Shown: positions 11,901 to 22,300 of the stretch, in pieces
Position numbering within the stretch: position 1 is the stretch's first letter
How the letters are laid out: each line of letters begins with the position of its first letter
Source: Nymphalis io
Lineage: Eukaryota > Arthropoda > Insecta > Lepidoptera > Nymphalidae
Reading direction: 5' to 3'
Length of the DNA stretch: 64,000 nt
NCBI RefSeq assembly: GCF_905147045.1
Contig: NC_065888.1
Location: 14,699,001 to 14,763,000, forward strand
Position numbers and translations under genes: made by a program
The notes under the pieces: generated by a model
What the model was told of the DNA's origin: nothing
Seen by the model: only the letters and a program-made list of their open reading frames with translations
The model's database searches: none

Positions 11901-12197
11901 CTGGTGGTAGGGCTTTGTGCAAGCTCGTCTCGGTAGGTACCACCCACTCATCAGATATTCTACCGCAAAACAGCAATACTTGATATTGTTGTGTTCCGGT
12001 TTGAAGGGTGAGTGAGCCAGTGTAATTACAGGCACAAGGGACATAAAATCTTAGTTCCCAAGGTTGGTGGCGCATTGGCTATAAGCGATGGTTGTCATTT
12101 CTTACAATGCCAATGTCTAAGGGCGTTTGGTGACCACTTACCATCAGGTGGCCCATATGCTCGTCCACCTTCCTATTCTATAAAAAAAAAAAAAAAA
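11901..12197 (+). repeat. Short interspersed repeat S2, full length with poly-A
   Basis: It is among the best preserved S2 copies. It starts 'ctggtggtagggctttgtgc' and ends with TATTCTATAAAA plus about 15 A. It is very similar to the copy at 38828-39123 in the opposite orientation. Confidence 0.85.
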
Positions 12198-12255
12198 TAA
12201 GACGGCTTACGCTTCATCGAGTAATAGAGAGCGATCTTAAACAAAAACCATCAGG

Positions 12256-12312
12256 ATATATACGTATATATATATATATATATACGTACATATATATACG
12301 TACATATATAGA
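12256..12312. repeat. Degenerate (TA)n with TACGTA units
   Basis: An alternating TA tract interrupted by regularly placed 'tacgta' and 'tacgtaca' units, i.e. a compound microsatellite. Confidence 0.8.
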
Positions 12313-13673
12313 TTATATGGGAAAAGTCTGTCTTACCATGATTTATCTAATGTATGGAGAAAAATTAAAAACTCTATGCTTATCACGAAAAGACAGCAGT
12401 GCAAAAATTTGAGAAATATTATGACAGTATTACTCAGCTCAACTCTAACTATCCGTTTAATTCCAAATAAGATCAAAAACGTTTCTTTTAATTACGTATA
12501 TATCATTTTATTTAAGTATATCCCGATTCATCCGTTGGTTTTTATAAGCTACTAGCGAACAATACTGACTTTTACAAATATAGCCAATATTTCTTCTTAT
12601 ATTATATCGCAAAGGAGTTCATAACAAACATGCAGGTACGATTTACCCATGAATAAATTCCCTCATTTCACTTGTCAAAATATAATGTACTTATCACTGA
12701 ATGTACGTTCGTCTGGGGCTCACATTGGCGAGACTGCGTAATACGCCGACAGACTGACATTATTAATCAATATGAGCCTTTGAGCTTCTTACGAATGCTT
12801 TACTTTGACAGGCTTTTAACCAATGAAAAAGAAAACAATAATAAATATATATTCTGACGATTACATATATATAAATAAATTGAAGACCATAATTGTGTAC
12901 ATTTTAGGTATATTATTTAACCTTTAAAAGTATATAGTAGGAAATTCATCGACAGAAAATAATAATTACAACGGAAAAGGATTTACAGATTAGGCAAAGT
13001 TTATTTCCACGAACCTTCCAATTATCTTTAGGATTCGTGCTAGAAGTAAATAAGGCAATATAACACGAAGTTTTTTGGATAGCCACATTTTAATTTTTAT
13101 AAATTAAGATAATACTACGTATTGATTTAAATACCAATTTAAATCAATGCTTAAATTAGATTGATCATCAATACCAGCATCCTGTGGTAATCTCATTATA
13201 GCACCATTTGTAATACAATATTGCATATTACTTACTAAATGTTCTTGTTAACGTATTTTATGAAATTAGGGCCTGTAGATATAATATATTCAGCATGAAC
13301 GTATTACTGGGTCCGGTAATAAATAAAACATCAAAATCATTGATGTGAGTCATTAAAAGAGATGAAGCATTCACTGTAAAGGCACACGTCAAACAAAATG
13401 AAACTAATCACTGGCGGTAATTAGTTGTCGGTGGAATGAAAAGACGGTATTTACGAAGCTGGGATCGCTATTAAGATGGATGTCTCGTGAAATGGAAAAT
13501 GTCGGCTGCGTGTCGGCAACAATGATAGAGGTACTATCGATTATTGTGACGGTAACTTTGTCAAGTGTTTAACAAATGTCTTGTTAGATTTCATTGAATT
13601 TCTTCAAAGGCTTAAAATAACTATTAAGAAGGATGGCGCAGTTGATGTAAAACTCGGAGCTTAACTGAGGAAA
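12313..13673. other. Noncoding, nothing recognised
   Basis: AT-rich flank of the LTR element. Short open frames (e.g. 12672-12857) have no recognisable features. Confidence 0.4.
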
Positions 13674-13677
13674 CCGC
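13674..13677. repeat. Target-site duplication, left (ccgc)
   Basis: The four bases ccgc next to the LTR end at 13678 match ccgc at 18781-18784, immediately after the other LTR. A 4-bp duplication is usual for several Ty3/Gypsy lineages. Confidence 0.75.
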
Positions 13678-14209
13678 TATGGGTAAGTGATGCGTGTGTT
13701 AGGGTCTGTGAGAATATTATAATAAGAAATGAAACTCACGCGGATGGTCCATAAACGTGTATATTATATACACGTTATACACACAATATATGCACACAGA
13801 AGAAATAACGTTATACAGGCATAGAAGATCACATATGTACACATAAACACGAGCACAATACTTAAACACAAAGCGAATTATTTTGAAGCGCAAGTAACGG
13901 TTATGACGGTGGTAGAATAATGAATAATTCGTAAACGTTGGTAGGATCATTCGTAGCCAATATAAAAGATCCGTCGCTCCAATGCGCTTGCACCGGTAGG
14001 CGGGGCCTCAACACAGAACAAAGGACGACGTCACAACGGAGATAAACAATGCGGTTGTCCACTGTGTACGTTCGATCGTCCGTTGTGTCGTCAATCCAAT
14101 ATTCTATGTTGAGTTGGAATGTGTTGTGTAGTATGTCTGTTTGGATGTATGTTTATAATATGTGTGTAAGTATGTATGTTAGTGGGATGCACATGTGGTG
14201 GACGCCACA
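13678..14209 (-). repeat. 3' LTR
   Basis: 532 bp, matching 18249-18780 with no difference found by eye. In element orientation it begins TGTGGCGTCC and ends ACCCATA. A 77-codon open frame inside occurs in both LTRs and is likely fortuitous. Confidence 0.93.
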
Positions 14210-14226
14210 TCACTCCCCCCCAGAGA
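14210..14226 (-). other. Polypurine tract
   Basis: In element orientation this is CTCTGGGGGGGAGTGA directly before the 3' LTR, the expected primer for plus-strand DNA synthesis. Confidence 0.8.
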
Positions 14227-14232
14227 GCGTCC

Positions 14233-17200
14233 CTACGGACGGTAAAAATCCGGGAATCGGACCTTTCGACCCGAGCGAGTTGCTCGGACATCGGGGCACA
14301 CAGCATCTTTAGCTTGGCTGATGTTGCCGTGCTGGACTTCGATGCTTGTGGCGGGTTCTGTGGCCATGTACGCTGGTTTTAGACGGTCGATGGAGACGGA
14401 GACCTGTTTACCCTTGACTAGGATTTTAAAGACTTTGTCTCCACTTTGTACAACCTTATAAGGGCCGGTGTATGGTGGTTGTAAGGATCCCCGCACCGCG
14501 TTTTCCCTGAGAAATACGTGGGTGGAGGAAGCGAGGTCTTTAAATACGAAGACTTTATTATTCGCGTGACGTGAGGCTGGAGAGGGTCGGAGATCATTAA
14601 TTATCCTGTGCAGGCGAGCGGTGAAGTCGGAAAGGTCCGTGGTACCGTCTACACAGGAATTGAAAAATTCTCCGGGGAGGCGAAGAGGTTCGCCATATAC
14701 GAGCTCCGCGGATGAAGAGTTGAGATCTTCTTTGATGCAACTGCGCATGCCAAGGAGGACCAGAGGTAGCGATTCGGTCCAATGGCTATCGGCATGGCAC
14801 ATAATCGATGATTTCAGCTGACGATGAAATCGCTCTACAAGACCATTGCATGCGGGGTGGTAGGCGGTGGTTCGTCGATGATGAAACCCGGCTATCTTGG
14901 ACAGGCAGTTAAACAGAGCGGACTCGAACTGACGTCCGCGGTCGGTAACGATGTCTGTCGGACACCCAAAACGGGATATCCATCCCGACAGCAGTGCCTT
15001 GCCAACCGTCTCAGCTGTTATGTCTGTGATAGGTATCGCCTCAGGCCATCTAGTAAAACGGTCTACAGCTGTGAGGCAATATTTGAAACCTTCAGATGGC
15101 GGAAGAGGTCCTACTAGGTCAATGTGAATTTGGGTGAACCTGGCTCGTGGTAATTCGAAGGTGCCTATTGGTGCTGTCACATGTCTTGTGACCTTGGCAC
15201 GTTGGCAATCCAGGCACTTCCGTGACCATTCGCGGCAGTCTTTCCGCACACCTGGCCACACGTATCGCTGCGATACAAGTTTGGCAGTCGCATTAGCACC
15301 AGGGTGACTAAGGCAGTGCAGACTGTCGAAGACTTGATGCCTAAGTGATTTAGTCACGAATGGTCTCGGTGTAGGGGTGCTTACGTCACAGTATAGTGAC
15401 ATTAGGCTACCGTCAATTGTCTTCTTCTCGAGGCGGAGTGAAGATTCACCACCGAGTAGAAGTGTTAATTCAGGGTCGTTGATTTGGGATTTGGCGAGTG
15501 TTTCAATGGCGACAGGGCTCTGTAGTGCGTCCACCCGGGACAAGGCATCAGCAACAACATTATCTTTGCCAGATATATGCTGAATGTCTGTGGTGAACTG
15601 CGCTATGAAATCCAGGTGTCTATACTGACGAGGGGAGCTGCTACTTTTCCTCTCGTGGAAGGCGTAAAGCAATGGCTTGTGGTCAGTATAGACTGTGAAA
15701 TGTCGCGCCTCTAGCATGTGGCGAAAGTGTTTGATTCCCTCGTAGATAGCAAGAAGCTCGCGATCATACGGGGAATACTTTTGCTGTGCCGGACTCAGTT
15801 TCCGTGAGAAAAATGCTAGCGGTTGCCAAATCCCATCTTTGTGTTGCTGCAAGACTGCCCCCATAGCCTGGTCAGACGCATCTGTGACGAGAGCTAGTTT
15901 GGCCTGGATATCTGGGTGTGCAAGTAAAGTGGCATCACAAAGACTCTCCTTACTCTGGTTAAATGCTGCGAGGGCTTCGCCAGATATATGGACTGGGTGG
16001 GAGCCCTTCACTGAACCAGTGAGTAAGGCGTGGAGGGGCTGTTGGATTTTAGCAGCCTGAGGTATAAATCGCCTGTAAAAATTCAACATACCTAGGTAAC
16101 GTCTCAGCTGTTGGACGGTTTTAGGTACTGGGAATTGCTTGATGGCGTCTACCTTAGAGTCTAAGGGCTTGGTACCAGCTGCCGAAATTCTGTAACCTAA
16201 AAACGTTACCTCCTCGGCACCGAAGACACACTTGGCTGAGTTGACCAGCATGCCGTAGTCTCGCATTCTCCCAAACAGTTGATGCAGATGCTTCTCGTGT
16301 TCGGCCTGACTTTTGGAGAAAACCAGGAAGTCATCCAGGTAAGGGTAAACAAAATCTAACCCGCGAGTCATCTCGTCAACCAACCTTTGAAACGTTTGGC
16401 CTGCGTTCCTGAGACCAAAGGTCATGAATGGGAACTCGAACAAACCAAACGGGGTTGTAATGGCAGTTTTTGGGATGTCATCTTCACTAACCGGCACTTG
16501 GTTGTAAGCTTTAACCAAGTCGATTGTAGAAAAAATTGTACAACCTGATATATTATGCGCGAAATCGTGGATATGTCGGATGGGGTACATGTCCGGAATT
16601 GTCCTCGCGTTGAGCTTGCGGTAGTCCCCGCAAGGTCGCCATCCGTTGTCCTTCTTCGGAGCTAAATGTAATGGTGACGACCATGGACTGTCTGAAGGAC
16701 GTGCAGTGCCGTTGCTCAGCATAAGCTCGAATTCGCGCTTAGCTATGGTGAGCTTATCGGGAGCTAACCTGCGGGGAGTGCAAGATATGGGAGGTCCAGG
16801 TGTGGTGCGTATATGGTGTACGGTGTTATGCCTAGGTGTGCAAGGTATACCGGATGGTCGGATTAATCTTTGGTATTGCGACAGAATAGAATGGTATCGA
16901 GATTCACCAGTCAAGACCTTTACAGAAAAAGCATTGCAAGTATCTTTATTGTAGTAAAGCTCAGCAATTGAAGTAAGTGAGGTGATATTGTCTATTAGGC
17001 GCTTATTTTTTACGTCTACAGATAAATTGTATTTACAAAGAAAGTCTACACCTATGATAGCTTTGGTTACATCCGCAACAATAAAGCGCCAAGGAAAATC
17101 CCTGCGTAAGCCTAGATCTAAATTAAAATTAACAAAACCATACGTGTTGATGACACTGCCGTTAGCCGCCGACAGTTGATAGCCAGTCTGCTTGCACTGG

Positions 17201-17325
17201 TTGTGTAGGGCCCGAGGAAATACGCACAGGTCACTGCCCGTGTCGATAAGGAACTCGTTCTTGGTCCGGCGGTCAGTGACGAATAGACGACCTGGTGTTG
17301 GGTTGGAGCAGTCGGTAGTCGTCAT
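14233..17325 (-). CDS. Pol polyprotein (protease-RT-RNase H-integrase)
   Basis: 1030 residues, uninterrupted. Domains in order: aspartic protease with DTGS at 28-31; reverse transcriptase about 190-375 with FSTIDL (Asp269) and the catalytic YLDD at 329-332; RNase H about 478-600 with Asp482 (TDAS), Glu523, Asp548 (TDHK) and Asp593 (VADALSR); integrase with zinc-binding His670, His674, Cys704, Cys707 and D,D-35-E at Asp736, Asp795, Glu831. A GPY-type module (PPYTGPYKVV) lies near residue 960. The ATG overlaps the gag stop as TAATG, so pol is probably made by reinitiation or by recoding. All catalytic residues are present, which predicts an active enzyme. No envelope gene follows; the frame ends 23 bp before the 3' LTR. 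Confidence 0.95.
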   Translation of the reverse strand: MTTTDCSNPTPGRLFVTDRRTKNEFLIDTGSDLCVFPRALHNQCKQTGYQLSAANGSVINTYGFVNFNLDLGLRRDFPWRFIVADVTKAIIGVDFLCKYNLSVDVKNKRLIDNITSLTSIAELYYNKDTCNAFSVKVLTGESRYHSILSQYQRLIRPSGIPCTPRHNTVHHIRTTPGPPISCTPRRLAPDKLTIAKREFELMLSNGTARPSDSPWSSPLHLAPKKDNGWRPCGDYRKLNARTIPDMYPIRHIHDFAHNISGCTIFSTIDLVKAYNQVPVSEDDIPKTAITTPFGLFEFPFMTFGLRNAGQTFQRLVDEMTRGLDFVYPYLDDFLVFSKSQAEHEKHLHQLFGRMRDYGMLVNSAKCVFGAEEVTFLGYRISAAGTKPLDSKVDAIKQFPVPKTVQQLRRYLGMLNFYRRFIPQAAKIQQPLHALLTGSVKGSHPVHISGEALAAFNQSKESLCDATLLAHPDIQAKLALVTDASDQAMGAVLQQHKDGIWQPLAFFSRKLSPAQQKYSPYDRELLAIYEGIKHFRHMLEARHFTVYTDHKPLLYAFHERKSSSSPRQYRHLDFIAQFTTDIQHISGKDNVVADALSRVDALQSPVAIETLAKSQINDPELTLLLGGESSLRLEKKTIDGSLMSLYCDVSTPTPRPFVTKSLRHQVFDSLHCLSHPGANATAKLVSQRYVWPGVRKDCREWSRKCLDCQRAKVTRHVTAPIGTFELPRARFTQIHIDLVGPLPPSEGFKYCLTAVDRFTRWPEAIPITDITAETVGKALLSGWISRFGCPTDIVTDRGRQFESALFNCLSKIAGFHHRRTTAYHPACNGLVERFHRQLKSSIMCHADSHWTESLPLVLLGMRSCIKEDLNSSSAELVYGEPLRLPGEFFNSCVDGTTDLSDFTARLHRIINDLRPSPASRHANNKVFVFKDLASSTHVFLRENAVRGSLQPPYTGPYKVVQSGDKVFKILVKGKQVSVSIDRLKPAYMATEPATSIEVQHGNISQAKDAVCPDVRATRSGRKVRFPDFYRP

Positions 17326-18212
17326 TACCGACTGCTTTGAGAGTTTCCCGCCTTCGAAAAGTCACACGGCTTTATGCACTTCGTTGCGCCGTCCCTAAAC
17401 CGTTGGTGATACCAGCATATTGGATACTTCCGATAGCTGGACTCGGAACGTCTGGATGATCCACTTCTGTCACGGCGCTGATGTCGAGTCCTCGAGCGGG
17501 GTCGTCTGCCAAGCTCAAGGGTCAGATCCTTAACCATTCTCCGCAATTCGGCTATCTCACCAGCCATGGACTGTAAACTGGGTCCATGCGCAGATGTCGC
17601 AGCAATGTGGTGCGGTGGGGATGCTATATCTTGCACCCTGTCGGCCAAGTCTGCAAGGGTCTCCAGTGAGCTATGAGGCTGTGATGCGAGAAGGGTCTGG
17701 ATGTTTCCGGGCAGGCGACTGCACCAGATGGTACGGAGAAAGTCCTCAGGCACGTTCTGGCCCGCGAGGTTCTGGAGATGACGCAGGAATTGGGATGGCT
17801 TTCTATCTCCAAGGTCTTCATGCATGAGAAGCTGTTTCACCTTACGCTCTTGAGAAGCCGAAAGTCGCTTGATTAGCTCGGTTTTTAATTTATTGTATTT
17901 ATCAGCAGCAGGTGGAGCCAGTAAAATATCCTTGACCTCGCGCGAATATTGGTGGTCGAGGTTGCCGATGACGTAATTGAACTTGGTGGAGTCACCAGTA
18001 ATTCCGGCGTTCGCGAATAGAGCCTCGACTTGTGCGAACCAGACTTCCGGGTCATCAGGGTAAAAAGATGGTAGTCGAAGACCGGCGTTAAAAGTTCCAG
18101 AGCGTTCGCCGTCAGTACTAACGCGCTGCATAGGGCGTGGTTTTCGCTTGGTCACGTTATGACCGCCATTTTGTGAAGTGCATGACTTAGCAGAATCGCT
18201 GCTTTCGCTCAT
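17325..18212 (-). CDS. Gag polyprotein with CHCC box
   Basis: 295 residues. The central region (about 50-200) has the retrotransposon Gag capsid-like pattern (FYPDDPEVWF, KVKQLLMHEDLGDRKPSQFL). A basic Arg/Ser stretch follows at about 236-260. It ends with Cys266-X2-His269-X9-Cys279-X3-Cys283 instead of the usual CCHC zinc knuckle. This CHCC arrangement is known from CsRn1-type elements. Gag packages element RNA into cytoplasmic particles. The TAA stop is shared with the pol start as TAATG. The first ATG (18212) is 37 bases inside the 5' LTR boundary and follows the primer site. Confidence 0.93.
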   Translation of the reverse strand: MSESSDSAKSCTSQNGGHNVTKRKPRPMQRVSTDGERSGTFNAGLRLPSFYPDDPEVWFAQVEALFANAGITGDSTKFNYVIGNLDHQYSREVKDILLAPPAADKYNKLKTELIKRLSASQERKVKQLLMHEDLGDRKPSQFLRHLQNLAGQNVPEDFLRTIWCSRLPGNIQTLLASQPHSSLETLADLADRVQDIASPPHHIAATSAHGPSLQSMAGEIAELRRMVKDLTLELGRRPRSRTRHQRRDRSGSSRRSESSYRKYPICWYHQRFRDGATKCIKPCDFSKAGNSQSSR

Positions 18213-18230
18213 GGTGTTCTTTAAAAATTA

Positions 18231-18246
18231 CAGCTCGGGGTCACCA
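18231..18246 (-). other. Primer binding site, tRNA-Trp-like
   Basis: In element orientation TGGTGACCCCGAGCTG begins two bases after the 5' LTR. The first 12 bases fit the complement of a eukaryotic tRNA-Trp 3' end including CCA; the last bases differ slightly from what I recall. It would prime minus-strand synthesis. Confidence 0.7.
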
Positions 18247-18248
18247 GT

Positions 18249-18780
18249 TATGGGTAAGTGATGCGTGTGTTAGGGTCTGTGAGAATATTATAATAAGAAA
18301 TGAAACTCACGCGGATGGTCCATAAACGTGTATATTATATACACGTTATACACACAATATATGCACACAGAAGAAATAACGTTATACAGGCATAGAAGAT
18401 CACATATGTACACATAAACACGAGCACAATACTTAAACACAAAGCGAATTATTTTGAAGCGCAAGTAACGGTTATGACGGTGGTAGAATAATGAATAATT
18501 CGTAAACGTTGGTAGGATCATTCGTAGCCAATATAAAAGATCCGTCGCTCCAATGCGCTTGCACCGGTAGGCGGGGCCTCAACACAGAACAAAGGACGAC
18601 GTCACAACGGAGATAAACAATGCGGTTGTCCACTGTGTACGTTCGATCGTCCGTTGTGTCGTCAATCCAATATTCTATGTTGAGTTGGAATGTGTTGTGT
18701 AGTATGTCTGTTTGGATGTATGTTTATAATATGTGTGTAAGTATGTATGTTAGTGGGATGCACATGTGGTGGACGCCACA
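18249..18780 (-). repeat. 5' LTR
   Basis: 532-bp twin of 13678-14209. It should carry the element promoter for - strand transcription. On the + strand it also has CCAAT followed by TATAAAAG (18532-18539) and a strong donor-like GTAAGT at 18737, pointing toward the host exon at 19168. Confidence 0.93.
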
Positions 18781-18784
18781 CCGC
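18781..18784. repeat. Target-site duplication, right (ccgc)
   Basis: It matches 13674-13677 and defines the right insertion boundary. Confidence 0.75.
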
Positions 18785-19167
18785 GGATTCAAATCTAGCT
18801 AGAACAGCATCGGATGAAAAACTGTTTGCTTATATTCGGTGAGCATGGAATAAAAGTTCCAAGTCTTCCTCAAAAGAAGTCTGTCAGCCATAATATTATA
18901 AAAGAAAGGTGATAACTTTAAACGATGATTATAAACTTAATTAGTAAAAAAATTCTGTGACTTCTAACTAGTAAAATATTTTGTACGATACACCTTTAAA
19001 TAAGAGACCGTAAAACAAACTATTAAATTATGATTTTGGTCAAATTTCGAATATTTTTAGTATTAGTTTAAATAAATCCATCTACTAGTAGCCGTACTAC
19101 ATAGATTATTATAGATTATACTGTACTCGTGAATTTTTTAGTAATTTAAATTTATTTTTGTCAACAG
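18785..19167. other. Sequence upstream of first recognised host exon
   Basis: AT-rich, ending in a pyrimidine-rich splice acceptor (tttatttttgtcaacag). I see no coding exon in it; it is most likely intron. Confidence 0.6.
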
Positions 19168-19372
19168 TTATGGGAGAGCTGGCAGTTTAGCTGTCACTCC
19201 AGGAGAAAAATTAATGGAACTACTTCGTCCGAACGTCGGCACACCTCGCCGCCATTCGACTGCCGCCTGCGCTCCGGCACAACCGAGGCCCTCTGGCTTC
19301 GTGTACTGTCCCTCTGACGCGCTTCCCTATTGCCCTCCGTCGAGATTCGCTGTGCCCAGACCAGTTAATAAG
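19168..19372 (+). CDS. Corin-like gene, cytoplasmic-tail exon
   Basis: Acceptor tttttgtcaacag and donor AAG|gtgagt. Read from 19169 it gives 68 residues without a stop (YGRAGSLAVTPGEKLMELL... ending PRPVNK), rich in Pro, Arg and Cys. The first base completes a codon from an upstream exon. An in-frame ATG at 19214 could serve as start if the exon is first or follows an untranslated exon. The assignment rests on the open frame, good splice signals and an exact phase match to the next exon rather than on a known domain. Confidence 0.7.
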
Positions 19373-22300
19373 GTGAGTTAACATTTGTTTTATATACAAT
19401 AAATAATATGAGGCGGTGTGGTTGTTTCATCGCTATTTCAATAGTTTTCAATATTAACGATAACGGGTACAAAGTGAGTTCGAGAGATAGCCATTTGTAT
19501 CTTCATCTTACATGGACACTATGGATACAAAATTGCTGATCTATATTTTATATTTGTAAAATTAATAATTAAGTGTACTCATCTTAAGCCGAGATGGCCT
19601 AGTGGTTAGAACGCGTGAATCTTAACCGATGATCGTGGGTTCAAATCCGGGTAAGCAGCACTGAATTTTCATGTGCTTAATTTGTGATTATAATTCATCT
19701 CGTGCTTGACGGTAAAGGAAAACATCGTGAGGAAACCTGCATGTGTCTAATTTCATTGAAATTATGTCACATGTGTATTCTACCAACCCGCATTGGAGCA
19801 GCGTGGTGGAATAAGCTCTAAAAAACCTTCTCCTCAAAAAGGGAGAGGAGGCCTTCGCCCAGCAGTGGGACATTAACAGGCTGTTGCTGCTACTGTTTAC
19901 TCATCTTAAAACATAAGATCCTTCTCTAATTAGGAAATAAGTGTATTATTATGTCTACCTTTATTTTAGCAAGAGCAAGTACTCCGATTTCGTTTGTTTT
20001 CTTATAAATTATATTAAAATGGAGCTCTTCGTAGGCATGAAATGTGTTTACTTTATCCGCCGCAGAAGTTTGACGGATCGATGAGTATTTCTCTCGAAAT
20101 AATTGATAAAGAATAAGCCCATTGTTTGTTCGGCGATGTTTATTATATGCGGCCTCGGAGAGGTAATCAATAAGACCAATATTAAATTCCCGAGTTTGTT
20201 AACTTTGTTTAATAATGATTTTTCATCAAATTACGAAACACTATTTTAATTACGCACATGATTCAATTTACTAAGCATTTAAGCTGTTATTTTACCTTGC
20301 CTTAGAAAATCACTAGCGCGAATAATCCTTTTGGACTAATCGAAAGACCTGATAGAAATACCCACCCACGAATAAATAAACATTATGTTTGTTACAGTTG
20401 CCGCCCCCACAAATACAACAGCCACCTCAACCGCCACCAGTACCACAGCGGACTGCTCCGGTAGTGACGCCGTTACCCGTTCCACCACCAGCACCCCCTC
20501 GACGATCTTCGCCACAACCTCCTCGTCGAGTACCACCTCCGACGCCACCCCGGCCAGTACCCACAACAACACCTCCTATAGTTACTGACCCCAATGGAAA
20601 CAAGCGATCACCACCAGCACCGCTACAGCAAATAACAGTTCAACCAAGACTTGACTGCAATCGTAACCCTCAACCACCCGTCCCGAGACGACCACCCCAA
20701 AAGATACCAGATACTCCGTACCCATCAGCACCTTTACCTCAGACCAATCCAGTGAAGCGATCACCAAGCTCTGGATCAAATATTAGTGTGCGGCAAGACT
20801 CCAATGTTTCATCTGATTCATTCAGTCAAACGTCCTCTCCATCGTATACGACGAAGACCATGGAAGCGCCATTGCTTCCCCATCAGCATGTTAACAAAAG
20901 CCTCAATGCCAAGATAGCGAGAGGGCTACTGCTCAAAGAACAGCAAGAGAAGGAGACGGGGAACTCTTCGATAACGAAGAGCATGTCAACGCCGGCCTCT
21001 TTACAAACTATCGTTAGATTCCAGAATGGGAGTAATATGTCACTACATCATAGGGTAAGTTATTTTACGTAATTATCTTATAAAAATAATGCTCAGGGTG
21101 CGTTATATCCAAACCATCTTTAAAGGCTTAATTATAAAATCATGGACCGCAATCGTTAGGACCTTAAATATATTAAGTTTATTTTTAGATCATTTTCTAA
21201 TTTCATACTAAATATTGTTGTGGAAAACCATATTCACATACACATACGTTAGCAAACAACAATAAACATTGATTATATATACAAAGATCCTTTACAGTGT
21301 TTTATATAACACGTTATATTTATGTAAAAAATTTAAAACGAAGTTCATTTATAATCGGATTATTTTTATCGTACTTAGGTAAGTTTAAAACTAATCCGAT
21401 TTATATAAAACTTTTATTTGATGAAATATTATAGCTGCTTACAAACAAAGGCTTAATATTCAAGTGTAAATTATACTCTTCATAAAATTAAGAGACCATA
21501 TAATATATATTAAAAATGTTTAAAGATTTTTGAAGTCTCCTACATCCAAAGAATATTTTTGTTAAGTTATTATATACGATAAAGCTTTGGTTCGTTGGCC
21601 GTCATATTGTACAAAACAAATAAAAGCGAATCGTCGCTAGCGCGTTTCCCGTGCAACCGAGCGGCTCGTAGCTGTTGTGCAGCTACGTGAGCTCCGAAAT
21701 GCGAGGTGACTTGACTCCAACATTACATTGTTCGCACCTTAACAGAGTAAATAAAATAATATTCAAAAATAACACAATCGAACATAAGAATAAAACTAAC
21801 TAAAATCAAACAAGGATTTTAAAAAAATTAAACTATTTTTATTAAAAAACGATAAGTTATATTGTGACGACATTGAAAAACATAAAAACCTACTTCTACA
21901 AAATAAAGTTTAGATTATTCCAAACTTACCTGTTTTATAAAAATGTATCTATCGATACGTGATAATTTTTTTCTATTTCTATGCAGACCGGCAAACGGGC
22001 TACCACTGGCCATAGACATTGACATTGTAAAAAATATTAACCATCCTTAACGACGTCCCTTGTGCCTGTTGTGACACTGGCTCACTCACCCTTCAAACAG
22101 GAATACAAAAATCTTGCACAAAGCTTTACTATTAAGTGAACCTATCAATGTATTAATTATGTCCAATAATATTCAAAGTTCTTCTCGTGTCGGTATAAAT
22201 AGAAATTTACAAACTTACTTATGAACGTTGCTTAGCGGTTGTGTGTTAGTCAAATACTGATTTCGCTCTTTCCGTCATTACTGATTTAACGTTCGAAAGA

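Larger units (their letters stand above)
13678..18780 (-). mobile_element. Complete Ty3/Gypsy LTR retrotransposon, CsRn1/Kabuki-like
   Basis: A 5.1-kb element transcribed on the - strand. Two 532-bp LTRs flank a primer binding site, gag, pol (protease, RT, RNase H, integrase) and a polypurine tract. The 4-bp duplication ccgc borders both ends. Both reading frames are intact and the LTRs look identical by eye, so the insertion is recent and may be competent. There is no envelope frame. The Gag CHCC box and a primer site resembling the complement of the tRNA-Trp 3' end point to the CsRn1 group, which includes silkworm Kabuki. That placement is from memory and needs an RT tree. Confidence 0.93.

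Noticed and set aside
12256..12312. Possible CRISPR-like or regulatory repeat array
   Set aside because: Simple TA/TACGTA microsatellite without spacers.
13717..13950. 77-codon open frame on the - strand, repeated identically at 18288-18521
   Set aside because: Both copies lie in the LTRs; identity follows from LTR identity, and there is no recognisable protein feature.
14049..14312. Open frame of 87 codons on the + strand
   Set aside because: It starts inside the LTR and runs antisense through the pol end; a shadow frame.
19588..19660. tRNA gene candidate (also at 35626, 60001, 61704)
   Set aside because: The tRNA-like head is followed each time by the same SINE body and does not give a clean cloverleaf; these are SINE promoters.
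20336..20572. Val/Ala-rich frame on the - strand opposite the proline-rich exon
   Set aside because: Complement of repetitive proline codons; no independent signals.
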